From Erythrobacter ramosus (GTDB taxonomy: Bacteria > Pseudomonadota > Alphaproteobacteria > Sphingomonadales > Sphingomonadaceae), in assembly GCF_009828055.1 (NCBI RefSeq), contig NZ_WTYB01000002.1, positions 620,001 through 684,000 of the forward strand: a stretch of DNA of 64,000 nucleotides. The letters are read 5' to 3'. Both the position numbers and the translations under genes were made by a program. How positions within the stretch are numbered: position 1 is the stretch's first letter; every line of letters begins with the position of its first letter. Below are positions 18,879 to 26,412 of the stretch, in pieces. The notes beneath the pieces were generated by a model, which worked only from the letters and a program-made list of their open reading frames with translations, ran no database searches and had not been told where the DNA came from.

Positions 18879-18895
18879 GTTGCCAAGGGGCCAAG
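18874..18895 (+). repeat. Three GCCAAG units at 8-base spacing before the GxxExxY start codon
   Basis: GCCAAG occurs at 18874, 18882 and 18890, exactly eight bases apart, the last running directly into the ATG at 18896. The first unit is part of the left inverted-repeat arm. No normal Shine-Dalgarno sequence is present here. Confidence 0.8.
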
Positions 18896-19351
18896 ATGGA
18901 GGAGCCTGACGCGAACCTCGATGCTATCGCGCGCCAGATCGTCGATACGGCCTTCCGGCTGCATCGTGATGTCAGTCCCGGCTTGCTGGAATCGGCTTAT
19001 GAAACATTGCTGTCAGCAAAGCTGACAGCCATTGGCCTCCATGTGGCGCGGCAGGTAACGATCGACGCCGTGGTGGATGATATCCACCTGCCATCGGCAT
19101 TCAGGATCGACTTGTTGGTCAATCAGTCGATTGTCGTCGAGGTAAAGTCGGTGGAGAAGACCTTGCCGATCCATGCCAAGCAACTCCAAACCTATCTTCG
19201 CCTCGGCCAATTCCCTTTGGGTTTCGTAGTCAACTTCGGCACCGCCATGTTCAAGGATGGCATCCGACGCCTGATCAACAGCGATGCCCTCTTGGCCTCT
19301 TCGCTCGTTGGCGCGAACCCCCATAATCGCGGCGCGAACCAGAAAGACTGA
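18896..19351 (+). CDS. GxxExxY protein (PD-(D/E)XK nuclease-like fold)
   Basis: 151 residues of the GxxExxY family: GLLESAYETLL (residues about 29-39) gives the name motif, FRIDLLVNQSIVVEVKSVE holds the D...(D/E)xK nuclease-like core (D...EVK), and HAKQLQTYLRLGQFPLGFVVNFG is the conserved C-terminal segment. The function is unknown; the family is widespread as isolated genes. The last ~15 residues (LVGANP, NRGANQ) are encoded by two copies of the framing repeat, and the stop is one base before the rnr ATG. The gene has lower apparent GC at its core than neighbours. Confidence 0.9.
   Translation: MEEPDANLDAIARQIVDTAFRLHRDVSPGLLESAYETLLSAKLTAIGLHVARQVTIDAVVDDIHLPSAFRIDLLVNQSIVVEVKSVEKTLPIHAKQLQTYLRLGQFPLGFVVNFGTAMFKDGIRRLINSDALLASSLVGANPHNRGANQKD
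19308..19319. repeat. Right arm of 12-bp inverted repeat, inside the GxxExxY coding end
   Basis: TTGGCGCGAACC, exact reverse complement of 18867-18878. It encodes part of the C-terminal tail of the GxxExxY protein. A second GGCGCGAACC copy follows at 19331-19340. Confidence 0.85.
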
Positions 19352-19352
19352 A

Positions 19353-21653
19353 ATGCCCAAACCCCTCAAACTCCCCCAAGGAATGCCGACACCGCAGCAG
19401 GTGATCGATTTCATCCAGTCCTCCGACATTCCCGCGGGCAAGCGCGAGATCGCCAAAGCCTTTGGGCTGAAGGGGCAGGAGAAGATCAAGCTCAAGGCCC
19501 TGCTCAAGGACATGGCCGAAGACGGGCTGATCGACGGCAAGAAAAGCGCATTCCACCGCATGGGCGGGGTGCCGAAGGTCACGACGCTGAAGATCGTCGA
19601 CATCGACGAAGGCGAACTGATCGCCGAGCCCGACAACTGGGACCCCGAAGCCCCCGGCAAACCGCCGCGCCTCACCATCCGCGAACCGCGCCCGAAGCCC
19701 GGCGTGAAGCGCCCGCCTGCGCTCAAGCGCGGCGACCGGGTGCTCGCCCGCACCGAGGAGACCGAAACGGGTTGGCGCGCGCATGTGATGAAAAAGCTGC
19801 CCTCGCGCACCGAGGGGCTGATGGGCGTGGTTGAGATCGACAAGACCGGCAAGGCTTGGCTCGCGCCGGTGGACAAGCGCGTGCGCCAGTCGGCGCCGAT
19901 TGCCGATGTGGGCGGGGCCGAGGCGGGCCAGTTGGTGATCGCCGAGCGTGTCGGTCGTTCAGACCGGGCAGGCGTGAAGGTCATCGAAGTCGTGGGCGAT
20001 CCGCTCGCGCCGCGCTCGTTCAGCCTGATCGCGATTGCCAAGCACGGCATTCCCAACGTCTTCCCCGAAGAGGTGCTGGAAGAAGCCCCGCGCTCCGCCA
20101 AGCTCAAGCTATCGGAAAAGACCCGCGAAGACTTGCGGCATTTGCCCATCGTCGCGATCGACCCTGCCGACGCGCGCGACCATGACGACGCAATCTGGGC
20201 CGAGCCGGACGGGCAGGGCGGCTTCAACGCGCTCGTGGCCATCGCCGATGTCAGCTTCTACGTCCGCCCCGGCTCCGCGCTCGACCGTGAGGCGAGGAAG
20301 CGCGGCAACTCGGTCTATTTCCCCGACCGCGTGGTGCCGATGCTGCCGGAAATCCTCTCCGCCGACGTCTGCTCCCTCAAAGAGGGCGAGGACCGTGCGG
20401 CGATGGCCTGCCACCTTCACATCAACGCCGATGGCAAGGTATCAAGCTTCCGCTTCACCCGCGCGCTGGTGCGGATTGCGCACAACATCGCTTATGAGGA
20501 TGCGCAGAAGGCGGTCGATGCAGGCAACCCGCCCGAATATCTCGCAAACCTGTGGGAAGCATGGCGCGCGCTGTCTGCCGCCCGCGATGCGCGTGATCCG
20601 CTGGCGCTGGAATTGCCCGAGCGCCGCGTGGTGCTGAACGAGAAGGGCCAAATCGCCGAAATCGCGATCCGCGAACGCCTCGATGCGCACCGGGTGGTCG
20701 AGGATTTCATGATCGCCGCCAATGTCGCTGCCGCCAAGGCGCTGGAGGCGAAGACCGCGCCGGTCGTCTACCGCATCCACGAACCGCCAAGCCGCGAGAA
20801 GCTCATTGCCTTGCGCGATTACCTCGCCACGATGGGAAAGAAGTTGGCGCTGGGGCAGGTGGTGACGCCGGGCCTGTTCAACCGGATGCTCAAGGACGTC
20901 ACCGACGAGGCCGAAAAGGCGCTGGTGATGGAAGCCGTGCTGCGCAGTCAGACACAGGCCTATTACGGCCCGGCCAATGCGGGGCATTTCGGCCTGTCGC
21001 TGGGCTCCTACGCCCACTTCACTTCGCCCATCCGCCGCTATTCCGATCTGCTGGTGCACCGTGCGCTGGTCGATGCCTACAAGCTGGAGCAGCCCGCCCC
21101 GCCGGGGTCGATCCCCGCCGCCAGCGGCCTGTCCGACCGCGACCGCGCTAGCTTGCAGCAAGTGAGCGACGCGATCAGCCAGACCGAGCGCCGCGCGATG
21201 GAGGCCGAGCGTGATACTATCGACCGCTATGTCGCCGCATGGCTCTCAGCCCGCGTGGGCGAAGTGTTCGAAACCCGGATCACCGGCGTGCAGAGCTTCG
21301 GCTTCTTTGCCACCATCGTCGGCCTCGGCGGGGATGGGCTGGTGCCGATCTCGACCCTCGGCGGCGAATACTTCCGCCATGACGAGGCTGCCAAGGCGTT
21401 GGTCGGCACTGACAGCGGCACCACCTATGCCAGCGGCGACCAGCTGCAGCTGAGACTGGCGGAGGCCAATCCGCTCACCGGCGCGCTCAAATTCGTGCTG
21501 CCGGATGCCGATGCGAGCCGGATCGAGACTCGTGGTGCACGTCCGGAGGATCGCAGCAGCCGCTCCGGCGGCGGGCCGCGCAAGGCGGGCAAGTTCATGG
21601 TCGGCCAGCGCGGTCGTCCGGGCAACATCCGTCACCAGGGCCGCAAGAAATAG
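19353..21653 (+). CDS. rnr: Ribonuclease R
   Basis: Processive 3'-5' exoribonuclease that degrades structured RNA. 766 residues: N-terminal helix-turn-helix (IPAGKREIAKAFGLKG), cold-shock-like OB domains, the RNB domain with the catalytic aspartate cluster DPADARDHDDAIWAE, HFTSPIRRYSDLLVHR, and an S1 domain (GEVFETRITGVQSFGFFATI), then a basic tail. The ATG at 19353 comes one base after the GxxExxY stop (TGA A ATG), so translation is probably coupled to it; the Shine-Dalgarno (AGAAAG) lies within that gene's last codons. Confidence 0.97.
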   Translation: MPKPLKLPQGMPTPQQVIDFIQSSDIPAGKREIAKAFGLKGQEKIKLKALLKDMAEDGLIDGKKSAFHRMGGVPKVTTLKIVDIDEGELIAEPDNWDPEAPGKPPRLTIREPRPKPGVKRPPALKRGDRVLARTEETETGWRAHVMKKLPSRTEGLMGVVEIDKTGKAWLAPVDKRVRQSAPIADVGGAEAGQLVIAERVGRSDRAGVKVIEVVGDPLAPRSFSLIAIAKHGIPNVFPEEVLEEAPRSAKLKLSEKTREDLRHLPIVAIDPADARDHDDAIWAEPDGQGGFNALVAIADVSFYVRPGSALDREARKRGNSVYFPDRVVPMLPEILSADVCSLKEGEDRAAMACHLHINADGKVSSFRFTRALVRIAHNIAYEDAQKAVDAGNPPEYLANLWEAWRALSAARDARDPLALELPERRVVLNEKGQIAEIAIRERLDAHRVVEDFMIAANVAAAKALEAKTAPVVYRIHEPPSREKLIALRDYLATMGKKLALGQVVTPGLFNRMLKDVTDEAEKALVMEAVLRSQTQAYYGPANAGHFGLSLGSYAHFTSPIRRYSDLLVHRALVDAYKLEQPAPPGSIPAASGLSDRDRASLQQVSDAISQTERRAMEAERDTIDRYVAAWLSARVGEVFETRITGVQSFGFFATIVGLGGDGLVPISTLGGEYFRHDEAAKALVGTDSGTTYASGDQLQLRLAEANPLTGALKFVLPDADASRIETRGARPEDRSSRSGGGPRKAGKFMVGQRGRPGNIRHQGRKK

Positions 21654-21656
21654 CGC

Positions 21657-22109
21657 CTAGGCCTGGTGGTCGCTCTTGGTCTCGTCGTAATCGGCGGGGA
21701 TGATGTAGAGCGGGCAGGGCAGGTTGCCCGCCGCAGCCGAGAAGTGCGTCACCAACGGCCCGGGAGCGGCGCCCTTGGCCGCGCCCAGCACCAGCGCGGC
21801 GACCTCATTGTGCTCGGCCAGGAATTCGCTGACGATCTTCTGGCCTTGCCCGATCTTCACCGAAATGGTCGGCATGATCCCGCTTTCGGCCAGCAGATTG
21901 CCCGCCACACCGTGCGCCAGCATCTCGGCCCGGTCGCGTGCTTCGGCCTCGATCGTCGCCTGCACCGCACCGAAGGCGCTGAAGTTCTGCTGCGGCACCA
22001 GCGCGAGCAAATGCACTGCGCCGCCCACCACCGCCGCGCGCCGCGCAGCGTAGCGCAAGGCCGAGGTCGCCTCCTCGCTCTCGTCGATGATGACCAGAAA
22101 TGTACGCAT
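21657..22109 (-). CDS. Universal stress protein (UspA family)
   Basis: 150 residues. N-terminal [22 protein letters not shown] is the UspA opening (hydrophobic strand, Asp, then helix). The ATP-type G-2x-G-9x-G-S/N pattern is only partly kept ([23 protein letters not shown]), so ATP binding is likely but not certain. It ends three bases after the rnr stop on the opposite strand and is divergent from pdhC. Role in stress is a family property; no local regulator is seen. Confidence 0.88.
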   Translation of the reverse strand: MRTFLVIIDESEEATSALRYAARRAAVVGGAVHLLALVPQQNFSAFGAVQATIEAEARDRAEMLAHGVAGNLLAESGIMPTISVKIGQGQKIVSEFLAEHNEVAALVLGAAKGAAPGPLVTHFSAAAGNLPCPLYIIPADYDETKSDHQA

Positions 22110-22260
22110 ATTGCTGAGGCCCCGTTGGGATGCAGGGTATCAATGCATTCGTATGGATTGGCAAGTCCCCTGCGTTTTGCCTCTATTCTGGGCCTTGCCC
22201 GCCGCTTGGGAATTGGCCAGAGACGCAGGCAACGGATCGTTTACGGGAGTATCGCGGATC

Positions 22261-23712
22261 ATGGCCTTGGACATCAAGATGCCGGCTTTGTCGCCCACCA
22301 TGGAAGAGGGCACGCTCGCCAAGTGGCTGGTAAAGGCGGGGGACACCGTCCGCTCCGGCGACGTCATGGCCGAGATCGAGACCGACAAGGCGACGATGGA
22401 GTTCGAAGCGGTCGATGAAGGCGTAATCGCCGAGATCATCGTGCCCGAAGGCAGCGAGAACGTGAAGGTCGGCGAGGTGATTGCGCGGCTGACGGTCGAA
22501 GGCGAAGAAGCTGCGCCTGCCCCTGCTCCGGCGGCCGCAAAGGAAGCCGCCCCGGCACCTGCGGCAAGTGCGCCCGCAGCCGCCCCTGCCGCTGATGGCC
22601 CCGCTGCTACGCCGACCGCGAAGAAGCTCGCCGAACAGAACGGCATCGATCTCGCCAGCCTGACGGGCACCGGCCCCAAGGGCAAGATCACCAAGGAAGA
22701 TGTCGAGGCGGCTATCGTGGCGGGTGGTGGCTCCATCAGCCCCGCACTTGCGCCGACCGCAGCTCCAACCCCTGCACCGACGCCCGCCCCGACAGCAAGC
22801 GGCGAGCGGATCGTTGCGTCGCCGCTCGCCAAGCGGATTGCAGCGGACAAGGGGATCGACCTTGCGCTCGTCAAAGGCACCGGCCCCAATGGCCGGATCG
22901 TCAAAGAAGATGTCGAAGGCTTCACTTCCGGCGCTGCGGCGGCATCTGCTCCGGCAGCAACGGCAGCGGCGGCCTCCGCATCTGCACCGACGCCCGCACC
23001 GGCACCCGCCATCGAAGGCGGCGCGCCCTTTGCCGAGGAGAAGCTGTCGGGCGTCCGCAAGGTCATCGCTCGCCGCCTCACCGAGAGCAAGCAGACCGTC
23101 CCGCACTTCTACCTCACCATCGACATCCGCTTGGATCCGCTGTTGGAACTGCGCGCGCAGCTCAACAAGTCGCTGGAGCCCGACGGCGTGAAGCTGTCGG
23201 TCAATGATCTGCTGATCAAGGCGCTCGCCCGCGCGCTGATCCGCGTGCCGCAGTGCAATGTCAGCTTCCATGGCGACACGCTGCGCCGTTACAGCCGCGC
23301 CGATATCTCGGTAGCGGTGGCCGCGCCTTCGGGCCTCATCACCCCGGTGATCACCAGCGCCGACACCAAGGGCCTCGCTGCGATCTCAACCGAGATGAAG
23401 ACGCTCGCGGGCAAGGCGCGTGACGGCAAGCTGATGCCGCATGAATACCAGGGCGGGACGGCGAGCCTGTCGAACCTCGGGATGTTCGGGATCAAGCAGT
23501 TCGACGCGGTCATCAACCCGCCGCAGGGCATGATCCTCGCGGTCGGCGCGGGCCAGCAAGCGCCCTATGTGGTGAACGGCGCGATTGAAGTGGCGACGGT
23601 GCTTCACGCCAGCGGCAGCTTCGATCACCGCGCCATCGACGGTGCAGACGGCGCGCAGCTGATGGAGGCGATCAAGCAGCTCGTGGAGAACCCGATGGGG
23701 TTGGTAGTGTGA
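22261..23712 (+). CDS. pdhC: Pyruvate dehydrogenase E2 (dihydrolipoamide acetyltransferase) with two E1/E3-binding domains
   Basis: E2 core of the pyruvate dehydrogenase complex; transfers acetyl to CoA via lipoyl-lysine. 483 residues. Lipoyl domain 1-80 with Lys43 in [10 protein letters not shown]; Ala/Pro-rich linker; a peripheral subunit-binding domain (PSBD) about 115-152 ([29 protein letters not shown]); a second Ala/Pro linker; a second PSBD about 184-221 ([29 protein letters not shown]); linker; catalytic domain from about 260 with HRAIDG near the C-terminus. Two PSBDs are unusual (normally one), and account for the extra length. The E3 gene lies 1.3 kb downstream with a nuclease cassette and thioesterase between. 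Confidence 0.95.
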   Translation: MALDIKMPALSPTMEEGTLAKWLVKAGDTVRSGDVMAEIETDKATMEFEAVDEGVIAEIIVPEGSENVKVGEVIARLTVEGEEAAPAPAPAAAKEAAPAPAASAPAAAPAADGPAATPTAKKLAEQNGIDLASLTGTGPKGKITKEDVEAAIVAGGGSISPALAPTAAPTPAPTPAPTASGERIVASPLAKRIAADKGIDLALVKGTGPNGRIVKEDVEGFTSGAAAASAPAATAAAASASAPTPAPAPAIEGGAPFAEEKLSGVRKVIARRLTESKQTVPHFYLTIDIRLDPLLELRAQLNKSLEPDGVKLSVNDLLIKALARALIRVPQCNVSFHGDTLRRYSRADISVAVAAPSGLITPVITSADTKGLAAISTEMKTLAGKARDGKLMPHEYQGGTASLSNLGMFGIKQFDAVINPPQGMILAVGAGQQAPYVVNGAIEVATVLHASGSFDHRAIDGADGAQLMEAIKQLVENPMGLVV

Positions 23713-23764
23713 CCTCTCTGCCTCTCCAACTTCGACTAGCGGGCAAGCCCGCAAGTCTCCGTAT

Positions 23765-23785
23765 CCTCTCCGACAAGCGGAGAGG
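23765..23785 (+). repeat. Hairpin overlapping the ribosome site of the DUF559 gene
   Basis: CCTCTCCG (23765-23772), a 5-base loop, then CGGAGAGG (23778-23785). The right arm contains the GGAG/AGGA that would serve as Shine-Dalgarno for the GTG at 23791, so the hairpin could hide it. It lacks a T run, so it is not a normal terminator for pdhC, though it follows that gene. Confidence 0.6.
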
Positions 23786-23790
23786 AAAGC

Positions 23791-24243
23791 GTGCCTGACC
23801 TGACCTCAAACTCCTCTCCCCGCGTGGGAGAGGAAGGGGCCCGCCGCACAGCGGTGGGAAGGAGAGGGGGCAGGCGCAACCTGTTGCCACTCGCAAAGCG
23901 TATGCGGCGTGAGCCGACCGAGGCCGAAGCCAAGCTGTGGTCGATGTTGCGCGGCCAGCGCCTCGCTGGAATGAAGTTCAAGCGGCAGGAGCAGGTCGGC
24001 GATTACATCGTGGATTTTGTGTGTTTCGGCGCGCGGTTGATTGTTGAAGCTGATGGCAGTCAGCACGCGGAAAATGATAAAGATGCCGTCCGCGATGCTT
24101 GGCTGACCGAACAAGGGTTCCGCGTGTTGCGGTTCTGGAACAATGACATTCTTGGCAATCCTGAGGGAGTGGCGTGCGTGATTTTGGACGCAGCGCAGCC
24201 CCCTCTCCCCAACCCCTCTCCCGCAAGGGGAGAGGGGCTATGA
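23791..24243 (+). CDS. DUF559 endonuclease-like protein (Vsr/PD-(D/E)XK-type)
   Basis: About 150 residues from a GTG start; an ATG at 23902 is an alternative start just before the core. The core (about 38-135) is a classic DUF559 domain: [47 protein letters not shown] (D...ExD-type nuclease-like motif), [15 protein letters not shown]- and C-terminal stretches ([11 protein letters not shown]..., [13 protein letters not shown]) are translations of the flanking repeat. Function unknown; the core resembles Vsr-like endonucleases. It sits between pdhC and the thioesterase within a repeat-bounded cassette. Confidence 0.87.
   Translation: MPDLTSNSSPRVGEEGARRTAVGRRGGRRNLLPLAKRMRREPTEAEAKLWSMLRGQRLAGMKFKRQEQVGDYIVDFVCFGARLIVEADGSQHAENDKDAVRDAWLTEQGFRVLRFWNNDILGNPEGVACVILDAAQPPLPNPSPARGEGL
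23811..23869. repeat. 59-bp direct repeat, copy 1
   Basis: Starts CTCCTCTCCC and ends AAGGAGAGGGG. It differs from copy 2 (24262-24320) at only about five of 59 positions, four of them in the hairpin loop. It contains two palindromic parts, CCTCTCCC/GGGAGAGG and CCCGCCGC/GCGGTGGG. This copy lies within the DUF559 N-terminal coding region. Confidence 0.9.
24213..24237. repeat. Half-element hairpin at the DUF559 3' end
   Basis: CCCCTCTCCC (24213-24222) pairs with GGGAGAGGGG (24228-24237) over 10 bp with a 5-base loop. It is a partial relative of the 59-bp repeat and codes for the DUF559 C-terminal tail. It is followed by CTATGAGC, which recurs at the thioesterase start. Confidence 0.75.
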
Positions 24244-24261
24244 GCCGCCACGCGATTAAAC

Positions 24262-24320
24262 CTCCTCTCCCTTTGCGGGAGAGGAAGGGGCCCGCCGCGC
24301 AGCGGTGGGAAGGAGAGGGG
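24262..24320. repeat. 59-bp direct repeat, copy 2, supplying the thioesterase ribosome site
   Basis: Second copy of the repeat at 23811-23869. Its right end AAGGAG (24310-24315) lies seven bases before the ATG at 24323, the ideal spacing for a Shine-Dalgarno. CCTCTCCC within it could pair with the neighbouring GGGAGAGG or instead with the AGGAGAGGGG end. Confidence 0.9.
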
Positions 24321-24322
24321 CT

Positions 24323-24733
24323 ATGAGCACTCGCGATCCCCTCATCCGCGTTACCGCCATGCCCTCCGACACCAACCCCTATGGCGGGGTGTTCGGCGGG
24401 TGGCTGATGGCGCAGATGGCGCTTGGCGCAGGCTCGCTTGCGAGCCGGGTGGGGCAGGGCAAAGCGGTGGTCGTCTCTGCCACCGACTTCGCCTTTCCCG
24501 GCGCGATGGCGGTGGGGGACGAACTCAGCGTCTATTGCGAGGTCCTCGCCACCGGCACCACCTCGCTCACCATCGCCGCCGAGGCCCTCGCGCGCGAGCG
24601 CAACGGCGAGGCGACCATCAAGGTCGCTGAGGGCACCTACAAGTTCGTCCTGATCGGCGATGACGGCCGCCCGCGCGCTATCGCCGAGCCGGAAACCCTT
24701 CTTCTCGCCAAGGACAATCACAGTGGCCAGTGA
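24323..24733 (+). CDS. Hotdog-fold acyl-CoA thioesterase (YciA type)
   Basis: Hydrolyses acyl-CoA thioesters. 136 residues of the YciA/ACOT hotdog family: MPSDTNPYGGVFGGWLMAQMALGAG is the signature (N/D...GG.FGGW), VSATDFAFPGAMAVGDELSVYCEV continues the fold. The ATG at 24323 has a good Shine-Dalgarno donated by the upstream 59-bp repeat. It stands between PDH E2 and E3; the link may only be positional, although removing excess acetyl-CoA or acyl-CoA near PDH would fit. Confidence 0.92.
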   Translation: MSTRDPLIRVTAMPSDTNPYGGVFGGWLMAQMALGAGSLASRVGQGKAVVVSATDFAFPGAMAVGDELSVYCEVLATGTTSLTIAAEALARERNGEATIKVAEGTYKFVLIGDDGRPRAIAEPETLLLAKDNHSGQ

Positions 24734-24852
24734 TCGCACAATGATCGCAGGGCCAGCGGGCGCATTTCCTACAGATCGGCAAATGCCTATGCCGTGGTGC
24801 CGTGCCCCAAGCCGTCATGCATAAGGGGAGGGGGGGGCGCCTCCCGGCGAAA

Positions 24853-24942
24853 TGTCAACTTCGGAATATCGACACAATACTCTGGTTTTAAAGGATAATT
24901 AGTTGATTTCCCAGCTTGACACGCTGTCAACTTTGTCAACTT
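24853..24942. promoter_or_regulatory. Repeated TGTCAACTT boxes upstream of lpdA, possible operator
   Basis: In the 243-base gap before lpdA, TGTCAACTT occurs at 24853-24861 and as a perfect adjacent pair at 24925-24933 and 24934-24942. A palindrome TTGACA-CGC-TGTCAA covers 24916-24930, and an inverse half-site AGTTGA is at 24901. The region is AT-richer than its surroundings. The rest of the gap holds a GGGAGG/CCTCCC hairpin candidate (24825-24845) and no gene. Binding by a regulator is inference. Confidence 0.5.
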
Positions 24943-24976
24943 CGATCCGGCATAACCTCATTACCTGAAGGCGAGA

Positions 24977-26392
24977 ATGCAGATGACCCAATCCTATGAC
25001 GTGATCGTGCTCGGCTCCGGCCCCGGCGGCTATGTCGCAGCGATCCGCTGCGCGCAGCTGGGCCTCAAGACCGCGATTGTGGAGCGTGAGAACCTCGGCG
25101 GCATCTGTCTCAACTGGGGCTGCATCCCGACCAAGGCGATGCTGCGCTCGGCGGAAATCTTCCACTACATGCAGCACGCGGGCGATTACGGCCTTGTCGC
25201 GCAGGGTATCGAGGCGGATCTGGCCGCGATCGTGAAGCGCAGCCGCGGGGTGGCCAAGCAGCTCAATCAGGGCATCGCCCACCTGATGAAGAAGAACAAG
25301 ATCACGGTGCACATGGGCACTGGCACGCTGACCGGCGCAAACAGCCTCACCGTGAAGGGGGAGAAGGGTAACGAAGCCCTCACCGCCAAGCACATCATCG
25401 TCGCCACCGGCGCGCGCGCACGTGACCTGCCCTTCGCGCCTGCTGACGGCAAGCGCGTGTGGACCTATCGCCACGCCATGACCCCGACCGAACTCCCGGC
25501 CAAGCTGCTGGTGATCGGATCGGGCGCGATCGGGATTGAATTTGCGAGCTTCTACAACGACCTTGGCAGCGAAGTGACGGTGGTGGAAATGCTCGACCGG
25601 ATCGTGCCGGTGGAAGATGCAGACGTCTCGACCTTCCTCGAAAAGTCGCTCCGCAAGCAGGGCATCAACATCATGACCGGCGCCGGGGTCGAGGCGATCA
25701 AGGTGAGTGATGCAGGCATCACCGCCACCATCAAGGACAAGTCGGGCAACGCCGCCACCAGTGACTTCACTCATGTGATCGTCGCCATCGGCATCGTGCC
25801 CAATACCGAGAATATCGGCCTCGATGGCCTTGTCGAGATGGAGCGCGGCTTCATCCAGATCGATCCCTATGGCCGCACCAAGACCAAGGGGTTGTGGGCC
25901 ATCGGCGACTGCACGCCGGGGCCGTGGCTGGCGCACAAGGCGAGCCATGAGGGCGTAACCTGCGCCGAAGCCATCGCGCAGGAGCTCGGCAACACCGAGG
26001 TGCATCCGCACCCGCTCAACCGCAACGCCATTCCTGGTTGCACCTACTGCCACCCGCAGATCGCCAGTGTCGGGCTGACCGAAGCCAAGGCGAAGGAAGC
26101 GGGCTATGAACTCAAGGTCGGCAGCTTCCCGTTCATCGGGAATGGCAAGGCCATCGCGCTCGGCGAGGTGGAGGGCTTCGTCAAGACCGTGTTCGATGCG
26201 AAGACCGGCGAGCTGCTCGGCGCGCACATGGTGGGCGCGGAAGTGACCGAGCTGATCCAGGGCTACACCGTCGGCAAGGTGCTCGAAACGACCGAAGCCG
26301 AACTGATGCAGACGATCTTCCCGCACCCGACCTTGAGCGAGATGATGCACGAAAGCGTGCTCGACGCTTACGGGCGGGCGCTGCACTTCTAG
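24977..26392 (+). CDS. lpdA: Dihydrolipoamide dehydrogenase (E3)
   Basis: FAD enzyme that reoxidises dihydrolipoamide in PDH and related complexes. 471 residues (an in-frame ATG two codons later at 24983 is also possible). Motifs: GSGPGGYVAAIRCAQLG (FAD-binding), GGICLNWGCIPTKAM with the redox-active cysteine pair, VIGSGAIGIEFASFY (NAD-binding), GLWAIGDCTPGPWLAHKA, and the C-terminal His/Glu active site in HPHPTLSEMMHESVLDAYGR. Shine-Dalgarno GAAGG lies just upstream. Together with pdhC it forms the E2/E3 cluster, here separated by other genes. Confidence 0.97.
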   Translation: MQMTQSYDVIVLGSGPGGYVAAIRCAQLGLKTAIVERENLGGICLNWGCIPTKAMLRSAEIFHYMQHAGDYGLVAQGIEADLAAIVKRSRGVAKQLNQGIAHLMKKNKITVHMGTGTLTGANSLTVKGEKGNEALTAKHIIVATGARARDLPFAPADGKRVWTYRHAMTPTELPAKLLVIGSGAIGIEFASFYNDLGSEVTVVEMLDRIVPVEDADVSTFLEKSLRKQGINIMTGAGVEAIKVSDAGITATIKDKSGNAATSDFTHVIVAIGIVPNTENIGLDGLVEMERGFIQIDPYGRTKTKGLWAIGDCTPGPWLAHKASHEGVTCAEAIAQELGNTEVHPHPLNRNAIPGCTYCHPQIASVGLTEAKAKEAGYELKVGSFPFIGNGKAIALGEVEGFVKTVFDAKTGELLGAHMVGAEVTELIQGYTVGKVLETTEAELMQTIFPHPTLSEMMHESVLDAYGRALHF

Positions 26393-26412
26393 ATGCGAAA
26401 AGGACCACACGC

